A DNA stretch of 64,000 nt, from the NCBI GenBank assembly GCA_016808115.1, contig JAEQBH010000284.1, positions 310,001 to 374,000 on the forward strand, in the 5' to 3' direction. Shown here one piece after another: positions 24,801-35,219 of this stretch (its first letter is position 1; each line of letters starts with the position of its first letter). A program made the position numbers and the translations under genes. The stretch is from Tetrastigma voinierianum. Its lineage: Eukaryota > Streptophyta > Magnoliopsida > Vitales > Vitaceae. Below the pieces are notes generated by a model that was given only the letters and a program-made list of their open reading frames with translations, did not search any database and was not told the DNA's origin.

Positions 24801-25171
24801 CAATTGTAGACATTTTTTATGGATATTTTCTACAAAATAAAGTTTATTTTTTAGGGTCACTCAAAATCTTTTTATATTTATATCGTTAAAGAATAAAGTT
24901 TGACCAATTGGACATAGACATGTTTAAGATCACATTACATGTAATTTCCATGTTACGCATCCATACGCCAGTCTATGTTGTTGACTATATCGATATGTGA
25001 CCATTAGTGGGTCTATTTACGATACATGCTCGCGAGGCAGCTTAGATCTTATGTTGATACGATTGATGTACTAGATATTAGTGATGTTTTAGTTTGGGTA
25101 TATCATATTTGAGCTCATAAGGTTATTTATAATGCAGTATATTCTTTAGATATGTGTGTGAGAGCATAAGA
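24801..25171 (+). other. Copia A residual 3' internal region
   Basis: No coding text. It ends ..GAGAGCATAAGA before the right LTR, a weak polypurine tract. About 3 kb of expected pol is missing between here and the protease. Confidence 0.5.
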
Positions 25172-25804
25172 TGTTGGAAATTTTCCACAATGGATCTGCA
25201 TATATATAAATATACGTGTGACATCTAAGGAAATTAACTCCAATGAAGTGAACTAGATTAAGTTGGAGTTAAAAACATTGCATTTGGTATGACTTTGTAA
25301 TGTGTAGATACCAAATGTCTTATTATGATTTTATGATGGGCTAAATTAGAAATAAGAAATGAAATTTTATGATTCTTTGTGATGAGTAATGTACTATGAA
25401 TCCTCTTAAAGGAATGTATCATGAATCTAGAAATGTATTATGAATCCTCCTAATGGGGATATATCATAAATCTTCTAATGAGCATGTATCATGAACATGA
25501 ATCTAGTAATACATCATGATCTTCCTAATGAGGATGTATTATGAATTCAACAATGTATCATGAATCATCATAATGGGGATGTATCATTACTCTTCATATC
25601 AGGATACGGCTCACTATAAATAGGTTATGGTCTTCAAGTCATATGAACACAAGTTTTCTTTCTATCATCCCATTAGAAGGGAGAAGAAATTCTTAAGGAA
25701 TTAGAAGGCTTGTGTATACAAGACTTGGAAGATCATAATTGATCACTTAAGTTAAGTTCTGAGGTTTGAAGATTAAGATTGTATATTTTTCATCATAGTA
25801 TTCT
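25172..25804 (+). repeat. Copia A 3' LTR
   Basis: Begins TGTTGGAAATTTTCC and is collinear with 22092-22765, including the mini-repeats and TATA box (25615-25622). Confidence 0.8.
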
Positions 25805-26978
25805 TATGGATCAAGAGTGCCTTAGTTTTAAAGTTCTTGCTAATTGGTTGATGATCATTTCCCTTTGCCGGTTGCCTCATCAAGGTAGTCAAGCGAATTG
25901 ATGAATCATGGTGAAGCGTTGGATAAGTAAGTGAAACTGAGCTGGGAGATATGGTTTTGTCTTGTTTTTGACCAAAGCACTACCTGGGCCGACCTCCTTC
26001 CTATTTGATCTCTCGCAGTTGTATACACCTCTTTTTCTCTACTTCAGCGGCTTCACTGGATCAGTTCTTGAGGTGATGCCCTTCGCCTCCTCCTTTCTGC
26101 ATTAATGGAATTTCAATACGATTGTTTATTTCTACCATCATCATTCTTCTGCCTCAATAGTACTATCTGATTTTATGTTTTTATCCGTTCAGATAATTTT
26201 AAATTTGTTTCATTATTGGTAAAACACTAGTTCATCGTTCAAATGTTTTTCGCTAAGTCGGTAATTTTGTTCTCATTTCCTGTTACGCCATATGCTCAAA
26301 TTGTAAATCAAACCCTCATATTCTTAGATCCACCTCAACACAATTAAATGATATTCAAATTTCCTTTCTCCGATGTAAAACCTAGCTATAGTTTAATTTT
26401 TACTAATCCTCGCTGTATTAACTTGTAGGAATCTTGTTTAAATTGAATTTGAATGAGAAGTCAGTTGATGGTCCAAGCACTCTCCGGCTCCCCTCATAGG
26501 TCTCGGAGCTTGGATGTTACAACTATGATGTTAAGAAAGTGGAGGATTTCACGGTTAGACTTTCATGAAAGCCTCAAGTCCATAGCAGGCTCCTATTGGC
26601 GGGTGGTTGGATCCCCGTTCTTCCTTTTTTGGCTCTACAACCCTTTTATAGTTTTTTTTGGATAACTCGTGTTTGTTCCCTTATCTCAAAAGCTGGCCAT
26701 TCCTCATTTGTTATTCCTTTAGGTTCGTGAGTCCCCATTGGTCCACATCACTTCATGAAGCAGCTTTTGGGTACCATGAAACTCACTGAGTGTGTTAGGT
26801 GGTTGTGTCAAGCAGCTTCACTTTTGAGCCCCACTTATCGATGACGAGGTGTGTTAGGCGGTTGTGTCAGACGGTTTGGCCGACCTAAAGGTAGATTAGA
26901 GTCATGACTGTGCCAAGTCCGCCTCTCGTTTCCCGTTTCCCATTTCCCATTTACTAGTTTAAGGTGAGATCATGACCC
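25805..26978. other. Intergenic DNA, no gene recognised
   Basis: Mixed composition. A 70-codon plus frame at 26453-26665 has no known motif. A short direct repeat, GTGTGTTAGG[TC]GGTTGTGTCA, occurs at about 26792 and 26851. Confidence 0.5.
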
Positions 26979-27113
26979 TGTTAACGGCACATGTCAAACT
27001 ACATTAGTTATAACAAATCTAGCATAACAAACCAACGACTTGTTCTACTTCTACCCAAACCCTGAATGTATTTAGTTTGGGGGGAAAATAATGTGAGTTC
27101 AGTTTATTTTTCA
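26979..27113 (+). repeat. Candidate short 5' LTR of copia B
   Basis: Runs from TGTTAACGGC to ..TTTTTCA, directly before a good copia PBS. At ~135 bp it would be short even for Ale-type copia elements, so the left end may be wrong. No second copy is in the window. Confidence 0.35.
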
Positions 27114-27126
27114 TGGTATCAAAGCC
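27114..27126 (+). other. Copia B primer-binding site (initiator tRNA-Met)
   Basis: TGGTATCAAAGCC differs by one base from the standard copia PBS, TGGTATCAGAGC. The gag start codon follows about 105 bp downstream. Confidence 0.75.
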
Positions 27127-27231
27127 ATTGCATGAGACTCTGATGATTTGTTGTCTTTTTTTTGTTTCTTGTTTTCTCTTTAAACCTTGCTTTTCTTTTT
27201 TTTCTTTTTTCTCTTTTTCTCTTCTTCTTCC

Positions 27232-28000
27232 ATGGAACATTCATTGACTCAATCGTCTGAGCATCAACATTCATCAAACCCTACAACCCCTTCCCTGCAA
27301 TTTTTGAATCATATTTGCCCCTCAAACTTGGTCGTAACAATTATCTTTTGTGGAAGAATCAGATGGAAAACTTTTCATTTTACTTCAAAGAATATGTGGA
27401 AGGTGTCAAAATGATAATCCTGGAAGATCTTCCATCACGGAGAACTCAATTAGAGAGGTTTGTTAGTGGCGTGTTGGATTAGATGGTCTTATTTCTAACT
27501 CTCACTTCAGAGATATAATGAGGCAGAGATTGTGGGTCTAAATCCTCTCTTGATGATTTGTCTTGAGGATTTTTACGCGCCTCTTTGAAAGCTTTATGTG
27601 ATAAACGGATTGAGTACAGAATGGCTGAAAGATTAACAACACCATGGTACATGCGTTCAAGATGAAACCATTCTGATAACCTAGCCATATTGACAAAGAC
27701 TAAAGAAGATCAAATTCTTGAATTCTTAGGGGTCTTGTACACTGAATACAACTCCGCTAAACACCTCTTCACTTCACAGGGGATGATCTCTCTCCCTTCA
27801 TTATATTCAGTATTTATGCTTAGAACAAGATTATATTCTTGACATGCTATACTGGCGATCTAACATCGGTTACTGCTCATTTAGCTGCATCCTCAATTCA
27901 TACTTCATCATCAATGCACAATAGATGTTCACAACCTAAATCAACACCAAATCAACCCTCTTCTTATGTCGCTCTTTTAACAATTGATTTACTGAACCAT
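27232..28000 (+). pseudogene. gag: Copia B gag
   Basis: The likely start is the ATG at 27232 (MEHSLTQSSEHQHSSN), after a pyrimidine-rich leader. After a frame change comes LGRNNYLLWKNQMEN (27328-27372), the conserved gag beginning of Retrofit/Ale-type copia elements. ILEFLGGLYTEYNSAKHLF near 27715 is the end-of-domain block. Several stops and shifts. Downstream Gln/Asn/His-rich text matches the usual spacer before protease. Confidence 0.8.
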
Positions 28001-28129
28001 CTTATTCTGACATGTTAAATACTATCACCGTTTGATCTTTCTCTTGAATCCTTATCGGAACATGTCTCTCTAATCCTAGTTCCATTACCGACCACTTGTC
28101 ACATGGCTATGGTGGCATCTTCCTCTTCT

Positions 28130-28821
28130 CCTGTACCAAAAAGATTGGTTTTAGACACTAGGGCCACCCAGTGTCTCACGACTCTATGCCATTTACAAAT
28201 CTTCGTCCCTAATTAGTTAAGACTGAAGTTATGGCCAGGTAATGAACATTACCATTCTATATTTCATACGGGTAACATGTTTCCTTTCTCATTCTTCTTA
28301 GCGGAGTTCAAATTACAAAAGCATTAGCTACCATGTTTCCTCATCATTTCTGATCTTGTGATATCTCTAGATTCTCTGATGATATGTGTTCTTTGAGTTT
28401 CACTCCAATCATTTTGTTGTCAAATATCAAGTGTCCAAACATATTCTGCTTCATGGGCATCTTAAAGATGGGTATGCAGTCTTCCTACCACAGTGCCTCC
28501 TGATCGAGTGCGCTTTATCTCTCATCTTGAGTTCAAGCGATACAATTGGGTGTTTGGCAGTCTCGCCTTGGTCATCAACATTTCCAATTGTTTCTAAAGT
28601 GTTAAACATTTGTAATCCCATTGCTATATATAACAAAATCCCAATTATTATTATTGTTTTCCTGCAGAAAAGCTCACCTTCCTTTTTCCTTGTCAAATTC
28701 ACATGCTTCTTATCCTCTTGAATTACTGCATCTTGATGATTTTTTTATCATCGGGAGCTAGATATTTTCTGATCATCATTGATGATTTTTCTAGATATAC
28801 TTGAATATATTTCTTGAACAC
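28130..28821 (+). pseudogene. pol: Copia B protease, GAG-pre-integrase and first bases of integrase
   Basis: LVLDTRAT (28145-28168) is the protease active site, with Gly replaced by Arg. HTGNM follows near 28265. The GAG-pre-integrase block contains ILLHGHLKDG near 28450 in one frame and FISHLEFKRYNW-type text in another. IDDFSRYT at about 28775-28800 is the start of the integrase catalytic core with its first Asp. The text then stops at 28821, where the Tat LTR begins. The rest of integrase, RT and RNase H are not found downstream in the window. Confidence 0.8.
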
Positions 28822-29483
28822 TGATAGGGTTTGAAAAATGGGCTCGCAGGCCCACTCGCTAAACCCCAAAGGAGAGGCATGCCCATTGAAGCATTCAGGC
28901 CTTTTGGCCTTGACCCGGAATGAAGGCCCTGATCAGAAAGCTCGGCCCCGAAGGTCAGATTATGGGTAGTCGAGAAAGCCCGGTATTTAATCGAAGCCCC
29001 GAATCCATTAGATAAAGGAAATAGAATAATCACGTGTATAACATCCTGCAAATCAAAATTAAATCTACCAAATAAGGAAATGGAAATGTTGGGTACTCTT
29101 GTCATCCTGGGATGCATGGATCCATCAGCGAGAAAGAAGGATAATTCTGGCCTGGCTTTGCTCTTCGATATCAAATAAAAATAGATAATAGCAAGAAATA
29201 TCTTTTGTCGATGGAAGAATCCTAATCACCATCTAATTGGGAAAACAAATACTATAAATACCAAGCGACCCCATCGGTGAAAGTCTGCGAGCATACGCGA
29301 CACATTCGCTGCGATTTTGCTGAGCGGCAGTGTATCGGAGCGGTCCGTAGCCCTCGCAGAGCCCCCGCTTCTTTTTGTTTTTACGGAGTGCCACACCAGG
29401 CACGCGCCCCAGCGACAATCAAACCAGGCTCGGCGATCAAGAGCACTAACGATTGCTTTGATCTAGGTTTGGCCAAATGACCA
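28822..29483 (+). repeat. Tat element 5' LTR
   Basis: It starts TGATAGGGTTTG exactly where copia B integrase text breaks off, and ends ..AAATGACCA before a PBS-like site. A TATA box lies about 430 bp in. No second copy was seen, so the ends are inferred from the break in the copia ORF and the PBS. Confidence 0.65.
29251..29262 (+). promoter_or_regulatory. TATA box of Tat 5' LTR
   Basis: ACTATAAATACC, with GC-richer DNA beginning a few bases later. Its position within the LTR suits the U3/R boundary. Confidence 0.65.
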
Positions 29484-29500
29484 GGCGACTCGCTCCCGGC
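29484..29500 (+). other. Tat primer-binding site (tRNA-Arg-like)
   Basis: GGCGACTCGCTCCCGG directly after the LTR end resembles the TGGCGACTCCGCTGGGG class of PBS reported for Tat-type elements, with bases lost. Confidence 0.5.
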
Positions 29501-29714
29501 CGGTCAGATTTAAAAAAAGCATCATCGGTTAATGCGAAATCGTGAGCGGCAGATTGCCGATAATAAAGATTGATTTCTCGATTCTTGATGGTAATAACGA
29601 ACAAGCAGAACAACATCAATCTGCGGATCAGGATCGCGGTAGGGACAATGACCACGGTCGTTAAGGCGTTACAAGCCCGACACGAGCGAGGTGAAGGCCT
29701 TTCAGCCTCGGCGA
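29501..29714 (+). other. Tat leader or beginning of gag
   Basis: A short open piece near 29647-29714 reads MTTVVKALQARHERGEG and could be the beginning of the Tat gag or a preceding ORF. It is cut by the Athila-type LTR starting at 29715. Confidence 0.35.
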
Positions 29715-29874
29715 TGGAAGTATCTTAAATACTCATTTGTCCCTATGATTTAGTTAGTTTTCTAGTTTTATGTTAAATAAATTGCCTAATGCTCTAAGTT
29801 CATACTTATGATCGGGTCATCCATTTGATGGGGTGTGCAAAATTGGTGGAAAAACTACTACGACGGCTTCTGTA

Positions 29875-30178
29875 TTTTGATGTTTTCAGATGTATATGAG
29901 CTTCAATTGAAAAATCTTTATATGTATAGATTCTACACTTAAGAACTTAAGGATGCTAGAACTGAAATTGGGTTCTAACAAAGAAGTTATGCAGTTAAAA
30001 CTTGAAAATCGACAAACATTGCGAGCACCTTGACGGGAGAGGCTCATGTTTTGATGTTTCAGACATCATATAAGCTCCTATTTCATCAATCCATACATGG
30101 ATGGATTCTACACTTCAAAATCTTTACAAAGGTACCAATAACACCAAAATCGGAGTTCGGATGACAAAGTTATGGTCT
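29875..30178 (+). repeat. Internal duplication within the solo Athila-type LTR
   Basis: Two diverged units, about 29875-30000 and 30048-30178, each run from TTTTGATGTTTTCAGA or its variant, through ATGGATTCTACACTT, to a GTTATG block. Spacing is about 175 bp. Confidence 0.7.
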
Positions 30179-30194
30179 TGCGAGGATTGGGCAG

Positions 30195-30315
30195 CGGGAA
30201 GGCTGCGACAGCGTCGCGGCGTTGGAGCGTCGCTGACGTTGGAGCGTCGCGGCGTTGCGGTGAAAATGCGGCGCGGCATCCCGGCCGTGCGGCGTTGCCA
30301 AGCGGCGACCGGGTG
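30195..30315. repeat. GCGTCGCGGCG motif cluster in the solo LTR
   Basis: Several overlapping words of the GCGTCGCGGCGTTGG and GCGTCGCTGACG type in about 120 bp, as in the Athila-2 LTRs. Confidence 0.75.
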
Positions 30316-31272
30316 TTAGGGTCGATTTTGGATGGATTTTTGGCCCATTTTGAGCCTGTGGAGGATTTTAAAGCTCAGCGTGAGATCGAGAGGGAGGGCG
30401 ATTGGGAGCGGTTTTTGGGCGTTTTGAGGAGAACAAGCTCCTTTTGGGTGAGGCTTTGGAAGCTTGTTCTTGGAAGATTCGAGGTTGGGTCTTGGAGAGA
30501 ACACTTGAGAAGAAGATGATGGAGGGAAAAAGAGCCCCGGCCTTAATTGTTTTCTCTCTTTCCTTTTAGTTTTCCGCTCTTTTGATGGTTGTATTTTCAC
30601 TTATGTTTTAGTTAGTTTTCTTGAGGTTTAGATGTAGCCAAAGACATATTTAGCCCGCTGAATCTCTTCTAATTTATATTGATTGATGTTTGTTTCATAT
30701 TTATCTTGAGTATTTCATTTAGATCTTAATGCTTGTGGATATTTATTGATATTTGCATGAATTGTGGTTTGATTCAAATACGAAGTGAGAGTTAAATTAG
30801 ACCATGGATGATTTTACCATCTAATTATCATGAGATAGAGATATAAGTGAATTAGGTGTGAGTATTAAGATTTATGAGGGTTCAATGCATCCTTAGTTGT
30901 TATGATGGTTTGAGCGAGAGATGCGGTATAACCTTTTCTAGGGTGGTAATGGAATAACAGAGAAGATTCGAATATATTAGTTAAATGCCATCTTCATGAT
31001 AAAGTGACCATGATTAATTGGGTTGGTTCCTTACGTCATTGTTGAGTGAAATCTATACCTTAAGGCTTTTAGTACTGCAGATATTCTGCATACTGGGTGG
31101 TATCTTGAATTTTTCTATAGATTTTCCAACATCCCGAATAAACCATAGGCTAGATTAGAGTCGGTGCCGTAGCAATTCTCCGTGGGAGCGATACTCACCT
31201 TATCATTATATCATGACGGCAAGCATACGCGCAAGGCGTACATATATATACACCTGCGCTTTATGCACATCA

Positions 31273-32412
31273 CTGCCCGACGGCATTAGGAGAGTTAGAG
31301 CTAATCTGGCCGGATACAACGCCGCCGGGAACCACGACAAACACGGAAGGTCACAACTTTCCTCCTCGCGAAGGGCAACACAATCGATATTCCTCGAGGT
31401 CTTTGAAGCGAAGCGGTGCAGCGAGCGGGAGAGCGCGGGCGCGGTGGCCACTTGGGAGGAGGAAGCAAAGCGGCCTTTCGGAGGGCATGTCGGGAACGAA
31501 GAGGCCGCCCCCCTGGTGAGACGGGGAGGAAGCGATCATGTGAAGCGGTTGAGCTCAGCCGAAACTGCGATCTTTATGAAGGAAGTGGTAGAGGGCTAGC
31601 GTTCACGGGTATAGACACCTTATTGAAATATGATGCCTTCACAGTGAGGTGCTTAAGCTTCTCTTCCGGCCAAAATTGAGGATACAAATTGAAGCATTAG
31701 TGGTGTATCGAGAATCCGTCGATCATCTGTACTTACAAAAACCAAATGGAGGCGCGGGTATCAAGATCGGTGCGATGCGAGCTTTTCGCTATCACATTAA
31801 AAAGGCCCGACCTTGGCACGGTTTAATAGGCTTCCACGTCATCGTCCTCATTCGAGGGAGAGCTATCCATTGCGTGTCTCTCTTGTTGGGGCGGGGGCGT
31901 ATAGAAAGCAGGGTTATCCCATCTGTAACCATCAAGCGAGCTGTGAAAGCCTGAGGTCTTATGTCCAAGATTGATCACCAGGAGTCTGCGAAGGTAGATA
32001 TACTGACGAGTTGACGATCCAGCACGTTCATTCTTGGATTATGGATGGTCGAAAAGACTTGATGTTTCCATCTCAAAAATCCCCCAAACAATCTCATGGT
32101 GAGGAGTGCTCGCAAAAGCGAGAAAAGTACGTGCAGGTGAAGCCCTCACTTATCAGAAAGGAGCTCCTCCACCCATAAAAGAAAAAAGCGGGACCAGAGC
32201 CAAGCTACGAGACGGTGCCCGAAACAAGCGACACAGAAGGTCTCGAAGAAAAAGATGAAACGGTCCTCGAAAAGTGGGAACCTCGAGAGATCGTCCTGGG
32301 CCCACCTGACTCGAGCGACGGCGTTATTCGCCTCGGCGATTCACCTCGCGGCCTCGATGGCGAGGTCACGCACGAGTCACAAGCGAACGGTTCTGAGGTG
32401 GCGACCGAATGA
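31273..32412 (+). pseudogene. gag: Tat gag
   Basis: After the solo LTR, GC-rich plus-strand text includes SAETAIFMKEVVEG near 31555, LPKYDA-like text near 31620, FNRLP near 31822, SLRSYVQD near 31955 and DGRKDLMF near 32045, in shifting frames. These are blocks of the retrotransposon gag domain of Tat elements. A final acidic stretch (ETSDTEGLEEKDETVLEKWE, 32218-32277) resembles the gag-protease linker. No zinc knuckle seen. Broken by many small indels. Confidence 0.7.
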
Positions 32413-32839
32413 AGTTAGACCTCGCCCGCGAACCGCCCCAGATATTGCACAGTTCTGGGGATTCACAGGCACCCTGAGGATGTTTGCATACGACAAGAAA
32501 GAAATAGAGTATTTAATACGGCGGGTATCTCCGTGACATAGCCTTTGAAAATTAGCCTCGAATCGGGCTTTCGAGAACCAAAGCTCTGGCTCGGCCAGCC
32601 ACGCACCACCTCGCAGACAACCTTCAGCCTGGCGGTATTTAGGAAGAAATCCACGTGATATCGGGAGGATTTGCGGGGGGAAAGGAATCAGCTCGGCGGG
32701 AAGGCCCTTATCGCGGCATCAGGTCGGCGAGATAGCGAAGTCTGGCGGTGTCCAAACTGCCTGAAACCGACACATCCGTAGCTTTCTCATTTCGGACTGA
32801 AGTGCGGCGCCCCGTGACGTGCCAGTGGTCGACCGGTTG
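32413..32839 (+). pseudogene. Tat gag-protease linker
   Basis: Open pieces read LRRYLRDIAFEN-type text near 32520 and GRICGG near 32660, matching the INxIxGG pattern before Tat protease. The frame is not continuous. Confidence 0.5.
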
Positions 32840-33260
32840 TGGCCAGCAAGCGGTCCATTGGGTCTTAGTTGACCGAGTTCAATTGACATCATCTTACCGC
32901 TCGACCTTTGTGAATCGTGGAAGGGAGATAATGGAACGTCGGCACCATTTGCAGGATTCTCGGGAGAAAGGTATTACCCTTGGGCTCCGATACAACTAGT
33001 ACTCACCTTGGGAGATCCCCATGTCGGGTAATGACTGTGGCAAGATTCCTCATTGTAGACACCCATTACGCTTATAATATGTTGTTGGTGACCCTCTCTT
33101 AATACAGTAAACCATTCTCAGAAAAACACCACACTTGATGATCAAGTTTCCTATTGTAAGCGGAATAAAGAATGGTTCGAGAAGATTGACGAGTGGCCGA
33201 GGAATGCTGCTCATCCGTGAAGCAAAAACGGTCGATAACATATCCACGGATGAGCTGAAA
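32840..33260 (+). pseudogene. pol: Tat aspartic protease
   Basis: VLVD at about 32863, then after a frame change IDIIYRSTF near 32885-32910, is the active-site and following strand of the Tat retropepsin. GSIQLVLTLGDP near 32975-33015 and VDTHYAYN (33054-33077) complete the fold blocks. The Gly-Ser after the catalytic Asp is displaced by an indel. KFPIV near 33140 begins the linker to RT. Confidence 0.75.
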
Positions 33261-33369
33261 TGCACAAATATTCACCAGGCTGAGCCATCGGAAGGCTGGA
33301 GCATGCGGTTGGATGTGACCACTGAAACACCTCGCTACATTTGGCTCCAGAAATTTAGTGGAAGATCTC

Positions 33370-34110
33370 GAGCCCTCTCGCGATTTTGAGACGAGAACAA
33401 AGATGTCTTCGTGTGGAAGCAGGCAGACATGGGAGAAATTGACCTCTGATGGTACTACGCTTGTTTGAGCGTCGGTCAGATCTTTCAAACTAGTAAAACA
33501 AAGGAGGAGCTTCGCGCTGCAGCAGGTAGCGTCGATGAGGAAGGTCGGCAAACTCCTCGAAGCAGACGATCGGAGGTGGGAATATCCTAAATGGTTAGCC
33601 CGACGTCGTACCGCGTCCAACGGCAATGGTGGCGCTGCATCGACTTCAACGACATCAGCGGGCGGTGCCCGGAGAGCGAGTTTCCGCTTTTCATGAGTCG
33701 TGGTGCTGTTGTGCGACTCCTGGTACATGGATGCCTTCTTTTCTTACAATTAGATCGACGTGGACGGATACAGTGAAAAGGCCTCATTAGGTCACGGGGC
33801 GGGGAGCCACTGTTGTTATCGTGTGATGCCTTTTGGACTTCGAGACACATGAGCTACCTACCGGAGGTACGAGTAAACGGGGGATGTTCGAGCCGAGATA
33901 AGACGACCATGGAGGTGTACATAGATGACATCTGTGAAATCACCAGCTGCTTAGGAGCTCCACGCTGCTCATCTATTAAGGGCGTGGATAAGTACAACAT
34001 GGCTTGAATCGACAGAGTGTGCCTTCGAATTAATCGTGGGGAGGAATTCCTAGGTTTCATAGTCAACACTTGGGGTGTGAATCCCAGGAAATAAAGGTTG
34101 TGCTCGGCGT
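33370..34110 (+). pseudogene. pol: Tat reverse transcriptase
   Basis: In order: ENKDVFVWKQADM near 33391, KLLEADDRRWEYPKWLA near 33545, CIDFNDI (33636-33656), RVMPFGL (33820-33840), MEVYIDDI with the catalytic Asp pair (33909-33932), and EEFLGFIVN (34040-34066). Together these cover the whole palm and fingers of a Ty3/gypsy RT in Tat-type wording. At least five frame changes are needed to read it, so it is dead as written. The catalytic motif itself is intact. Confidence 0.9.
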
Positions 34111-34299
34111 GCGAGTCACCTCGAGGTGTAGGAGGTCCCGATATCGACGGGAAGGATTGCTTCTTTTAAAGCAGGTCGGTATCCGGGCTAGTGTTAATCT
34201 GTTTTCTTCTAGGACTGAAGGCCTTTCAATGAGTCTGAGTCTTGAAGAAGCATTCTGGCGATAACATACTTGAGTTCCCGGGTCCCGGTGGCCCGAAAT

Positions 34300-35060
34300 C
34301 GGGAGCTGTCACTAGCCATGGATATAGGACTTCTCGACCAGCGCTGTCCTTGTCAGAGACAAAGACCGAGTGCAACACCCGGTTTACTATTATAGTAGTG
34401 CCTTGAGAGGAGCGGAAGAGAGGTACCTGAGGATGGAGAAATTAATCTTGGCACTTAATGCCATTTCGGGCTCGCCCTTACTTCCCGGAGAAGGCTCGTA
34501 CCATAGAGTTCGATAGAATGTCAGATGAAGCGAAGTGCTACACAAGCGGAGACCTCAAGAAGAGTGATGAAATGAGCCATAAGTGAACAACCGACCTCGG
34601 ATAAGCAACTACAATAAAAGAGCGGTCTTGTGATTTCGTCATGGAATTCACCTCGAGGCCTACCCGAGAACACCTAAGCACCAGTGACCTGCTATGCGGA
34701 AACTTTCATGACGGGACTCGCACGCACGAGGCGGGTGACCCAATCGCCTCCCAGAAGGGGCGGAGCAGTGAGTATCTTTCAGTGTGACCTCAGTATGGTA
34801 GAGATATGGGCGGAGTCATGACGAGGCCTCGACCTCGCCCATTCAGGAAATTGGCCGACGGGAGTGCGACTCCCTAGGCGGTAGTAAGACACAAATTGAA
34901 GTCTCTACGGGGCCAAAGCGGAAGGGTGATCCTATACCTTAAAGGTCACGAGATTTGAAAGTTCCGTGATGGTCGGTCGAGCATATCCCCAGCGGAGAAC
35001 TCAGGCTAGAATGCCTTGGCAAAACTAGCGGCTTGACCTCAGGGAAGACCTCGGCGGTCG
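34300..35060 (+). pseudogene. pol: Tat RNase H (with archaeal-type second RNase H expected)
   Basis: AVLVRDKDRVQHPVYYYSSA near 34345 leads straight into LRGAEERYLRMEKLILAL (34400-34460), the most diagnostic RNase H block of Tat elements. Further along, a VDGSAT-like piece near 34860 and a NALAKLA-like piece near 35015 suggest the additional RNase H domain typical of the Tat lineage; these are short and uncertain. Frames shift several times. Confidence 0.75.
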
Positions 35061-35219
35061 ACACTTGTCGAATACCTTGCGAGCCTTCTATAGATCTACG
35101 TGGTGAGTTTTAAGTAGTTCGGTAGGAGTTGGATGGATCCCATTGGGATTACACGCAATGAACTGAGGCGTCTACCCGAAACAACGAAAGAAGCGTTTAA
35201 AATGCGGGCGAGTCGACGG

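Larger units (their letters stand above)
22092..25804 (+). mobile_element. Copia A: internally deleted Ty1/copia element with both LTRs
   Basis: Two ~650-bp LTRs (22092-22765 and 25172-25804) flank 2.4 kb that encodes a copia gag and the first part of protease. RT, RNase H and most of integrase are absent. Both LTRs have a TATA box and the same tandem mini-repeats. A PBS-like TGGATCAAGG follows the left LTR. No clear target duplication. The element is nonautonomous and decayed, and could be an internally deleted derivative mobilised by a full copy. Confidence 0.8.
29715..31272 (+). repeat. Athila-type LTR without body, inserted in the Tat leader
   Basis: Both ends align with the LTR of Athila-2 read on its own strand. 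The start TGGAAGT..TAAATACTCATTTG corresponds to TGATGAGT..AAAACACTCAT. The end CACCTGCGCTTTATGCACATCA corresponds to CACCGCGCTTACCATCA. The middle contains GCGTCGCGGCGTTGG words as in Athila-2. No gag or pol of an Athila element follows; Tat gag resumes within about 300 bp. It is best read as a solo LTR left by recombination. No target duplication was found. Confidence 0.65.

Noticed and set aside
31213..31679. Overlapping plus-strand ORFs as host genes
   Set aside because: They overlap one another, begin in the solo LTR and run into Tat gag; they are pieces of gag in different frames.
33099..33728. 209-codon minus-strand ORF
   Set aside because: It lies opposite the Tat protease and RT text, which is clearly on the plus strand; it has no motif of its own.
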